The position numbers were made by a program, and so were the translations under genes. Positions 1-5,247 of a stretch of 9,768 bases of DNA are shown here, piece by piece. The stretch is from assembly GCA_021162305.1 (NCBI GenBank), contig JAGGYX010000035.1, positions 1-9,768 of the forward strand, given 5' to 3'. Position 1 is the stretch's first letter. Every line of letters begins with the position of its first letter. The notes beneath the pieces are model-generated. The model was given only the letters and a program-made list of their open reading frames with translations. It did not search any database and was not told where the DNA came from. Source of the DNA: Thermoplasmata archaeon (GTDB taxonomy: Archaea; Thermoplasmatota; E2; UBA202; JdFR-43).

Positions 1-116
1 CTTTACGCCCGCATGCAGGCGCAATGGCAGTAATTGGAGGAGCATCCATCTTAGACATGGTTTTTTTGACAGGTGTGATAGCTGTAATAGTCGATGCATT
101 GCTGTATGAAAGTTGA
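1..116 (+). CDS. DUF1614-like membrane protein, C-terminal end (partial)
   Basis: The third forward frame is open from base 3 to a TGA at 114-116 and gives the last 37 residues of a protein whose start lies outside the window. The tail is hydrophobic and Gly-rich (HAGAMAVIGGAS, then LDMVFLTGVIAVIVDALL), which matches the pattern I remember for the C-terminus of DUF1614 membrane proteins (a GGAGTFDGIFLTG-like stretch followed by a last transmembrane helix). The other two forward frames are closed or composition-poor here. Function of the family is unknown. The gene converges on tRNA-Tyr with only 22 bases between the two 3' ends, and those bases hold only short T/A runs, so no strong terminator is visible. 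The family call rests on a short fragment. Confidence 0.6.
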   Translation, partial: LRPHAGAMAVIGGASILDMVFLTGVIAVIVDALLYES

Positions 117-138
117 TTTTAAAATATGCAAAATAAAG

Positions 139-248
139 TCCCGGCGCCCGGATTTGAACCGGGGACATGCGGATTTCCGCGGCGGGCGGGTTTGCCGCTT
201 GCGATGCAACTACAGTCCGCCGCTCTAGCCAGTCTGAGCTACGCCGGG
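139..248 (-). tRNA. tRNA-Tyr (GTA anticodon) with 37/38 intron
   Basis: On the reverse strand the sequence folds as a full cloverleaf once an intron is removed. The acceptor stem is CCCGGCG with CGCCGGG (7 perfect pairs), the D stem GCTC with GAGC, the anticodon stem GCGGA with TCCGC, and the T stem CCCGG with CCGGG around the loop TTCAAAT. The anticodon loop reads CTGTAG plus A after splicing, so the anticodon is GTA and reads UAC/UAU. The C1-G72 first pair is the archaeal/eukaryotic tyrosine identity pair. The discriminator base is A and CCA is not encoded. A TATA-like box lies 25 bases upstream over the stop codon of the SSB gene. The 3' flank has only weak T runs before the convergent DUF1614-like gene. 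Confidence 0.96.
175..209 (-). other. tRNA-Tyr intron (35 nt) with bulge-helix-bulge splice motif
   Basis: This 35-base insert sits between nucleotides 37 (G) and 38 (A) of the tRNA, the canonical archaeal intron site. A central 4-pair helix can form between loop bases 32-35 (CTGT) and intron bases 30-33 (GCGG): C-G, U-G, G-C and U-G. It is flanked by 3-base bulges (36-37 plus intron base 1; intron bases 34-35 plus 38), so both cleavage points fall in the expected places for splicing endonuclease. The outer helix is the anticodon stem. No strong inner helix starts right after the 5' bulge, so the motif is of the relaxed kind. The intron is GC-rich and holds three CCGC copies that could compete to pair with its GCGG. 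Confidence 0.85.
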
Positions 249-269
249 TGATATGAATATGCCAAGATT

Positions 270-277
270 TTTTTAAA
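270..277 (-). promoter_or_regulatory. TATA-like box of tRNA-Tyr
   Basis: On the reverse strand TTTAAAAA is centred about 25 bases before the mature 5' end of tRNA-Tyr (base 248), the usual archaeal TATA-to-start distance for a tRNA. It overlaps the TAA stop of the SSB gene (273-275). The tRNA could also be read as the tail of the SSB transcript, since no T-rich terminator separates them. Confidence 0.5.
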
Positions 278-560
278 TTTTTTGGAGTTCTCCATTTCTT
301 CCAGTAGAAATTTGTAACTCATTGTTCCATTCCTTTACCCACCCATTTTTTATTTTTATTGTATCTCCTTCGTTAACCATGTCTATTTCATCATTCCATA
401 GAGTTATTTTAATTTCATTTCCATCATCATCCCTTCCAATTGCATTGCAAACTCTTGCATTGCCTCGCCATGTCGCCACTTTTCTTTCCTCTTCCTTTTC
501 CACTATTTCCAAAACAATTTCCTCAACACTGCTATTTGCTTTTAGCTCTGCAACCTTCAT
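273..560 (-). CDS. single-OB-fold single-stranded DNA-binding protein
   Basis: A 95-residue protein with the pattern of the archaeal RPA/SSB OB-fold. It likely coats single-stranded DNA in replication and repair. After a short lead come the strands VATWRGNARVCNAIG (about 28-42), the DDDGNEIKITLWND turn and strand (44-57), EGDTIKIKNGWVKEWNNELQIS (64-85) and a final GRNGELQKI. Trp55, Trp74 and Trp78 fall where Sulfolobus SSB is known to stack aromatic residues on bases (Trp56, Trp75, Phe79), which supports DNA binding. It is a single domain with no acidic tail and no zinc finger, unlike the long multi-OB RPA of many euryarchaea. It starts 24 bases after the fibrillarin stop, has no Shine-Dalgarno, and has its own TATA-like box 25 bases upstream, so it may be both a tail of the cluster and a separate leaderless gene. 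An RNA-binding role cannot be excluded. Confidence 0.82.
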   Translation of the reverse strand: MKVAELKANSSVEEIVLEIVEKEEERKVATWRGNARVCNAIGRDDDGNEIKITLWNDEIDMVNEGDTIKIKNGWVKEWNNELQISTGRNGELQKI

Positions 561-581
561 TTTTATGAATGCATTGCAAAC

Positions 582-588
582 TATTTAA
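582..588 (-). promoter_or_regulatory. TATA-like box of the SSB gene
   Basis: TTAAATA on the reverse strand is centred about 25 bases before the SSB ATG (558-560). This would place transcription start at or next to the start codon, fitting a leaderless mRNA and the lack of a Shine-Dalgarno. The box overlaps the fibrillarin stop codon (585-587). Confidence 0.5.
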
Positions 589-1184
589 TCCTTTTCCACC
601 AAAATTGCAACATGGTCTTTAGCATATGGAGAAAGATTTATCATCTGTTTTACCCTGTAAAATTTATCTATCTGTTCTCTTACCTTTTTGAATACTTCTT
701 TTGGCTCCATTGCAACATCTATGCTTCTCGCCTTTACCATTATTATTCCTTTGGGAGCCTTGAACCTTTCCATGTTTTTCAAAAATATTTCAACCTGATT
801 TTTTTGAGATATGTCTTGATAAATTAAATCAATATTCTCAACAATTGCTGCATAACTGGATGGCTTGGAAGCATCACCAAGTATTGGAATTAAGTTATCC
901 CTCTCCTTGCATAATTTAACAAATTTCTTCATTGCTTTGAATGATATCTCCACTCCATATATGATGCCATCTTTTGCTATATCTGCCAGATGGCTTACTG
1001 TTGTTCCTGTTGCAACTCCAAGATATAAAATTTTTGTGTCTTTGCCAATCCACATCTCCTTCAGTCCTTTTAGTATGGCAGCTGCCATCTTACTTCGATA
1101 TGGATTCCATGCCCTGTATTTTTTGCCATTGTATGTGAAAATTTGCTTTCCTCTTCTGTATACTCCTTCAAATATTTCTTCCAT
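585..1184 (-). CDS. flpA: fibrillarin-like rRNA/tRNA 2'-O-methyltransferase
   Basis: The methyltransferase of archaeal box C/D guide RNPs: it transfers a methyl group from S-adenosylmethionine to ribose 2'-OH of rRNA and tRNA, working with Nop5 and L7Ae. All family marks are present in 199 residues: YRAWNPYRSKMAAAIL (23-37) with Lys32, the SAM loop ILYLGVATGTTVSHLADI (52-69), GVEIS (77-81), Asp104 in ILGDASKP, Asp124 in YQDISQKNQ, and His191 in PYAKDH. The catalytic K-D-D-H set (32, 104, 124, 191) is therefore intact. It is somewhat shorter than the about 230 residues of the Methanocaldococcus protein, mainly at the N-terminus. The ATG overlaps the end of the flavoprotein gene by 17 bases and has a strong AAGGAGG 4 bases before it. 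The usual neighbour nop5 is not in the window; the SSB gene follows 24 bases downstream. Confidence 0.95.
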   Translation of the reverse strand: MEEIFEGVYRRGKQIFTYNGKKYRAWNPYRSKMAAAILKGLKEMWIGKDTKILYLGVATGTTVSHLADIAKDGIIYGVEISFKAMKKFVKLCKERDNLIPILGDASKPSSYAAIVENIDLIYQDISQKNQVEIFLKNMERFKAPKGIIMVKARSIDVAMEPKEVFKKVREQIDKFYRVKQMINLSPYAKDHVAILVEKD

Positions 1185-2427
1185 TTTTCCTCCTTGTTTT
1201 CAGTAACAACGCCTGAGATGTAACATTTATTGCATCAAAAACAGGTGCAACTTTGGGAGCATAAGCATTTTCAAACCACGCAAGCTCTTTGATGTGCATC
1301 CTTTTATATATGGCATAGGCTATTCTATCGATATACAACGAGGCATTTTTTCCTATTGCCTGTCCTCCTACAATAATTCCATCTTCAGAAGCCATGAGCT
1401 TGATAATTATTTTATCTCCCTTCATATACTCTGGCAATAAATTTGCAGAATATCTTGCATGATATGAAGCATGATTTTGCATGACTCCAACAGAAGCTAT
1501 TTCTATATCAAACAGCAAAGCAGTCTTTACACTTACGACGGGCAGCATTTTTTCATTTCCTCCAGCAGCATTTATGCCAGCCACCCTGCCCTGGCGGGCT
1601 GCTATTGTTCCCAAGCCAACAAGCATATCATTTCCGAAAAAATCTTTTATCTGGGTGCAATCCCCAGCAGCATATATGCTATCATTGACCCTGCAATATT
1701 CGTCAACAATTATTCCTCTCTCAACCATGCAATTCTGGCATAGTTCAACGCTTGCTCTATTTCCAGTTGCTATCACAACAAAGTCTCCTTCATAATCTCC
1801 TTCATTGGTCTCAACATATCCATCTTCAACCTTTTTTACTCTACAGCCCGTTTTTATATCAATTCCCTTTATATTGTTAAGCAAATATGAAGCCATGTCT
1901 GCATCAATCATATTTGGAAGAATTGATTGCATGTATTCAAGTATTGTAACACCAAGACCCAAACTTTTTAAGGCTTCTGCCACTTCCATTCCAATCAAAC
2001 CAGCTCCAATAATAATTGCCTTTTTTGCATTTGATGCAGCTTTTTTAATTGCCAATGCATCGTTCATATTTCTCAAAACATAGGCTCCTTTTGCCTCAAA
2101 TGGTATCGCCGCCTTAGCTCCAGTTGCAACAACAATGCTATCATATTCAACAACATCTTTTGCATGCACTTCCATTGAATCAAAGTCTATCTTTTCAACT
2201 CCCTCATGCCTGTAGTTTATTCCAACTCTCTCGAACCATTGAGGAGAATATTCCACAATATCATTCCACGAAAGTTCGCCAGAAATAACAAGGGGCAGGG
2301 CACATTTTGAATATTCTCCATAGCCTTCGTTATCATATATTGTTATCTCCGCCTTTCTGTTCTGCTTCCTTGCAAACTGGGCTGCTGTGGCGCCAGCCGC
2401 ACCGCAGCCTATGATTGCAATCTTCAT
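1168..2427 (-). CDS. CoA-disulfide reductase / NADH oxidase-like flavoprotein
   Basis: A class III pyridine nucleotide-disulfide oxidoreductase of 419 residues. Such enzymes use FAD, NAD(P)H and a single redox-active Cys to reduce CoA disulfide, polysulfide or oxygen. Visible are the FAD loop GCGAAG (7-12), the active-site YSKCALP with Cys42, ATGA (101-104), the NAD(P)H loop GAGLIG (141-146), the second FAD motif IYAAGDC (251-257), and a dimerisation domain ending AYAPKVAPVFDAINV (388-402), whose Tyr389 matches the catalytic-region Tyr of CoA-disulfide reductases. There is no fused rhodanese domain. An extra CQNC pair (Cys230, Cys233) is unusual. The ATG follows the receiver gene stop directly (TGAATG) and has GGTGA 4 bases upstream, so it is probably translated by re-initiation. 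The physiological acceptor cannot be told from sequence; the neighbouring PAS sensor suggests a redox theme. Confidence 0.88.
   Translation of the reverse strand: MKIAIIGCGAAGATAAQFARKQNRKAEITIYDNEGYGEYSKCALPLVISGELSWNDIVEYSPQWFERVGINYRHEGVEKIDFDSMEVHAKDVVEYDSIVVATGAKAAIPFEAKGAYVLRNMNDALAIKKAASNAKKAIIIGAGLIGMEVAEALKSLGLGVTILEYMQSILPNMIDADMASYLLNNIKGIDIKTGCRVKKVEDGYVETNEGDYEGDFVVIATGNRASVELCQNCMVERGIIVDEYCRVNDSIYAAGDCTQIKDFFGNDMLVGLGTIAARQGRVAGINAAGGNEKMLPVVSVKTALLFDIEIASVGVMQNHASYHARYSANLLPEYMKGDKIIIKLMASEDGIIVGGQAIGKNASLYIDRIAYAIYKRMHIKELAWFENAYAPKVAPVFDAINVTSQALLLKTRRKNGRNI
1189..1195 (-). promoter_or_regulatory. Shine-Dalgarno of flpA
   Basis: AAGGAGG on the reverse strand, 4 bases before the flpA ATG and inside the 3' end of the flavoprotein coding sequence. 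It fixes the start at 1184 and shows that flpA is an internal gene of a polycistronic message. Confidence 0.8.
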
Positions 2428-2811
2428 TCACTCACCAAAAAAATTCTTTAATTCATTTACAAATCCTTTAAAGCCGACATGGCGAGGTATAATCTTTTTA
2501 GCTCCTGCCTTCAACAAATTTTTCGCAAGCTGTGTATCAAAAAAAGCAGTGAAGCCATATATGTTGGCATTTGGGTCGAGTTTCAATATTCTTTTGCTTG
2601 CCTCTACTCCATTCATGCCAGGCAATTTTAAATCCATTATGACTAAAGATGGCTTTTTATTTTCTTTCATCAGTTTTTTGTATATTTCGACGCCTTCCTT
2701 TCCATTATAGGCAGAGTATATCTGAAGTCTGAGACCAGCCTTTTTAATATATATCTTCATCAATTCCTGCATTTCCTTTTCATCTTCAACAATAAGGACA
2801 ACTTTATTCAC
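2428..2811 (-). CDS. receiver-only response regulator (CheY-like)
   Basis: A stand-alone receiver domain of 127 residues with no output domain. It has the acidic pair in VVLIVEDE (Glu9, Asp10), the phospho-acceptor Asp60 in VIMDLKLPGMNG and the switch Thr88 in YGFTAF. The conserved Lys of the KP motif is replaced by Arg110 (GAKKIIPRHVGF). I place the start at the GTG of base 2811, because GGGGTGA lies 5 bases before it and the protein then begins VNKVVLIVEDE as receivers usually do; the open frame continues up to a TTG at 2832, which would add 7 residues. It overlaps the sensor gene by 8 bases and abuts the flavoprotein gene. It most likely receives phosphate from, or docks on, the adjacent PAS/DHp protein; its downstream target is unknown. 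Confidence 0.88.
   Translation of the reverse strand: MNKVVLIVEDEKEMQELMKIYIKKAGLRLQIYSAYNGKEGVEIYKKLMKENKKPSLVIMDLKLPGMNGVEASKRILKLDPNANIYGFTAFFDTQLAKNLLKAGAKKIIPRHVGFKGFVNELKNFFGE
2432..2436 (-). promoter_or_regulatory. Shine-Dalgarno of the flavoprotein gene
   Basis: GGTGA in the last codons of the receiver gene, 4 bases before the ATG at 2427. It matches the 16S tail core and supports coupled translation across the TGAATG junction. Confidence 0.65.
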
Positions 2812-4795
2812 ATATCTCACCCCTCTCCACAATATTCCATATCACCTTTTCTATCCTTCCTATTGCATTATTAACTTTTTTCAGGGTTTCAACATTTTCA
2901 TTTCTTTCTATAGCAAGCTCAAGATATCCTTTTGCTATTGCTATTGGATTAAAGAAGTGATGAGAAGTTTCTTCAATGAATTTCCTCCTTATTTCATATG
3001 TTTTCCTGATTTCTGTTAGGTCCATTAATGTTGCCAGTATCGCTTTTTTCCCTTTATATTCTATGGGGACGATAGCCATGTTGCCCCATTTTATTTTTCC
3101 ATCCCTCGTTACATATCTGAACTCGCCAATATTTATTTTGCTACCTTCTTCAACTTTTTTCATTTCATCCTCAACCTTTTCTTTGTCTTCAGGATATACA
3201 AACCCTAAATAATCCATTTTTTCTATTTCTTTTTTTCCATAATCTATGATTTTTAAGAAAGCAGGATTCATAAATTTTATTTTTCCATCCTGCACAATAA
3301 ATATGCCAACCATGGAACTTTGAGTTATAGCTCTAAATAAGGCTTCGCTTTCTGCAAGTTTTTCTTCTGCTGCCTTTCTTTCACTTATATCCAGATTCAC
3401 ACTCATTTCTCCTTCATATTTTCCATTTTTATAAACTGGAGTTGATGATATGATTATCGTCTTTATTTTGCCATCTTTGGTGACAAATTTGGCTTCATAC
3501 CTATTTTTCCCTATTCTTTTCTTCTCCTTTATGAATGCCGCTATCTTCTTTTTCAAAAGCTCTTTCTTTTCATATCCAAGCATTTTTGCAAAAGCGTTAT
3601 TTACAAAGGTTATGTTTCCATCTTCATCGCATATTGAAATTCCTTCCTGAGAAAGCTCAACAAGCATGCGATATCTTTCCTCGCTCTCCTTCAATTCCTT
3701 TTCAATGCTTTTTCTTCTGGAAATATCCCTTACAATTTTGACAATATATTCCTTTCCTTTACCTGAAACAAAATTTATTGAAATCTCAACAGGAAGCAAA
3801 CTCCCATCTTTTTTAATGTTTTCAGTTTCCATCACAATGCTTTTCCTCGCTTTTAAAATATTCTCCCAATCTTTTTTCAGGCTACCTGAAATTATATGGC
3901 TTGAATTCACGCCTTTAAGCTCTTCCCTCTCATATCCAAGCATTCTTGCTCCTGCTTCATTCACATCAACAATGTTTCCTTCTGTTGATATTATGAATAT
4001 GCCATCTTTTGCATTATTGAAAATAGCCTCAAAAGTTTCTCTCGCCTCTTTTATTTCTGTAATATCAATTGCCACCGCCGCCCCCGCCGGCTCGCCCTGA
4101 TAGCTTATATTCATGAATGAAAAGAGACCCCATTTTATTTTTCCATCCTTGGTATAAAAAGGGATTTCATACATTTCTGGAGCGACTGACTCTCCTTTTT
4201 GCCTTTTTCTTCCCCTTTCCTTTACTATTTTTCTGTGATTTTTTTCCACCAGCTCCCAGAAACGCATGTTTAACAAATCTTCTCTTTTGTAGCCTGTGAT
4301 TTTTTCAGCAACATCATTTATGTATACAAAATAATCATTTTGATATATAAAGAAAGCAAATACACTGCTCTGAGCCATTTTTTTGAATAAACTTTCGATT
4401 TCTTTCTCCCTTGTTAAATCAATTTTGCATGAAATGGTTCTATTTTCATCAAGCTTTATTACCTTTATACGAACATATTTTATTTTCCCATCCTTGGTAA
4501 TTGCTCTGTATTCGTATTCTGAAGGGGCATGCATTCCCTTTATTCTTTTTGCATGATGTTTTTCGAGCCTTTCTCTATCTTCAGGAGCAACAAATTTTGT
4601 AAAATGTTCTCCGAGTATTTCATGCATTTTGAAGCCAACGAGCTTGGCAAATTCTTTATTTGCATAACTTATTACTCCATTTTCTTCAACTACAGTCAGA
4701 GGATATGGGGCATTTTCAAAAAAAGATTTGTACATCTTCCATCTATCTAAAGGCGGGGGAGATAAAAATATGGATAAAAGGAAAGCAAGGTTCAT
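2804..4795 (-). CDS. five-PAS sensor with DHp helix but no ATPase domain
   Basis: A 663-residue cytoplasmic-looking sensor. Five PAS domains in tandem are visible at about 22-130, 135-250, 253-364, 371-474 and 482-596; most end in the PAC-like pattern with a TKDGKIKW/Y strand and a DITE/DISR/DLTE exit helix. After the last PAS comes one dimerisation/histidine-phosphotransfer helix pair (about 600-660) with the H-box SHHFFNPIAIAKGYLELA (611-628). His612 aligns with the phospho-His, but the usual acidic residue after it is His613. The protein then ends: no N, G1, F or G2 box of a HATPase domain follows, and the receiver gene begins within 8 bases. It therefore cannot autophosphorylate by itself as a normal kinase would. 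The first 12 residues are hydrophobic, too few for a clear transmembrane helix; Met21 is an alternative start, but the promoter position favours Met1 in a leaderless mRNA. Ligands are unknown. Confidence 0.88.
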   Translation of the reverse strand: MNLAFLLSIFLSPPPLDRWKMYKSFFENAPYPLTVVEENGVISYANKEFAKLVGFKMHEILGEHFTKFVAPEDRERLEKHHAKRIKGMHAPSEYEYRAITKDGKIKYVRIKVIKLDENRTISCKIDLTREKEIESLFKKMAQSSVFAFFIYQNDYFVYINDVAEKITGYKREDLLNMRFWELVEKNHRKIVKERGRKRQKGESVAPEMYEIPFYTKDGKIKWGLFSFMNISYQGEPAGAAVAIDITEIKEARETFEAIFNNAKDGIFIISTEGNIVDVNEAGARMLGYEREELKGVNSSHIISGSLKKDWENILKARKSIVMETENIKKDGSLLPVEISINFVSGKGKEYIVKIVRDISRRKSIEKELKESEERYRMLVELSQEGISICDEDGNITFVNNAFAKMLGYEKKELLKKKIAAFIKEKKRIGKNRYEAKFVTKDGKIKTIIISSTPVYKNGKYEGEMSVNLDISERKAAEEKLAESEALFRAITQSSMVGIFIVQDGKIKFMNPAFLKIIDYGKKEIEKMDYLGFVYPEDKEKVEDEMKKVEEGSKINIGEFRYVTRDGKIKWGNMAIVPIEYKGKKAILATLMDLTEIRKTYEIRRKFIEETSHHFFNPIAIAKGYLELAIERNENVETLKKVNNAIGRIEKVIWNIVERGEICE
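2817..2823 (-). promoter_or_regulatory. Shine-Dalgarno deciding the receiver start
   Basis: GGGGTGA lies in the last codons of the sensor gene, 5 bases before GTG 2811. It favours that GTG over the in-frame GTG at 2820 and TTG at 2832, neither of which has a good ribosome-binding site. Confidence 0.65.
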
Positions 4796-4815
4796 TGACT
4801 TTTAATGAAGGAGCA

Positions 4816-4823
4816 TATTTAAA
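4816..4823 (-). promoter_or_regulatory. TATA box of the sensor gene cluster
   Basis: TTTAAATA on the reverse strand, a very good match to the archaeal TATA box, is centred about 25 bases before the sensor ATG (4795). Transcription would start at the start codon, giving a leaderless message; no Shine-Dalgarno is present. It sits in the only gap (41 bases) between the ileS-DUF488 pair and the five-gene cluster, so it probably drives sensor, receiver, flavoprotein and flpA. Confidence 0.65.
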
Positions 4824-4836
4824 ATTAGCGAAATTT

Positions 4837-5247
4837 TCAGCTTTTTTCTTTCCATATTCCATTTATTATATGCACAACATCCCATCCATCTTTTGCCAGT
4901 GCCTTTGCAATATAACGGCGATGACACCTGAAGGGCGATTTTTCGGCACACAATATGGCGAGTTTGCATTTCATTGCAATTTTCTTAAGCTTTTCGTATG
5001 CATCTTTCCATTCATTGCTGAGCATCCATTTTTCATATCCTCCTCTGAAGCCACCCAAGGCGGCGAAATGAAAATATTTTATGCCATGTTCATAAAGAGT
5101 TTTTTCCAGCCTCTCTTTTTTATAATCTTCGAATTTTGAAGTAGGAAATCTTCTGACATCAATGATACATTCTATATTGTACTTTTTCAGCAATTTCAAA
5201 AAATCTTCCATGCTTCGATTGGAATGCTCTATGGTATAAACTTTCAT
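4837..5247 (-). CDS. DUF488 family protein
   Basis: A 136-residue DUF488 protein, function not established. Family marks are the N-terminal YTIEHSNRSMEDFLKLL (4-20), IIDVRRFPTSKFEDY (28-42), the central ALGGFRGGYEKWM and the C-terminal LAILCAEKSPFRCHRRYIAKAL, which contains the conserved CAEK and CHRR cysteine motifs. The paired Cys and basic residues suggest a nucleic-acid or thiol-related activity, but this is inference. Its ATG overlaps the ileS TGA as ATGA, and AGAGG lies 2 bases upstream, so it is translationally coupled to ileS. There is no signal peptide or membrane segment. Confidence 0.88.
   Translation of the reverse strand: MKVYTIEHSNRSMEDFLKLLKKYNIECIIDVRRFPTSKFEDYKKERLEKTLYEHGIKYFHFAALGGFRGGYEKWMLSNEWKDAYEKLKKIAMKCKLAILCAEKSPFRCHRRYIAKALAKDGWDVVHIINGIWKEKS

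Noticed and set aside
181..190. GC-rich block as a terminator hairpin
   Set aside because: It is part of the tRNA-Tyr intron.
2804..2832. ATPase domain of the sensor lost by a frameshift
   Set aside because: The receiver gene with its own ribosome-binding site begins at once, and no N-box or glycine-rich boxes are seen in the other reverse frames, so the domain is really absent here.
2812..2832. TTG 2832 as receiver start
   Set aside because: It has no ribosome-binding site and adds seven residues not expected in receivers; GTG 2811 has GGGGTGA at 5 bases.
4660..5139. 159-codon forward-strand open frame across the sensor/DUF488 gap
   Set aside because: Antisense to DUF488 and the sensor start, with Phe-rich low-quality composition; a shadow of real genes.
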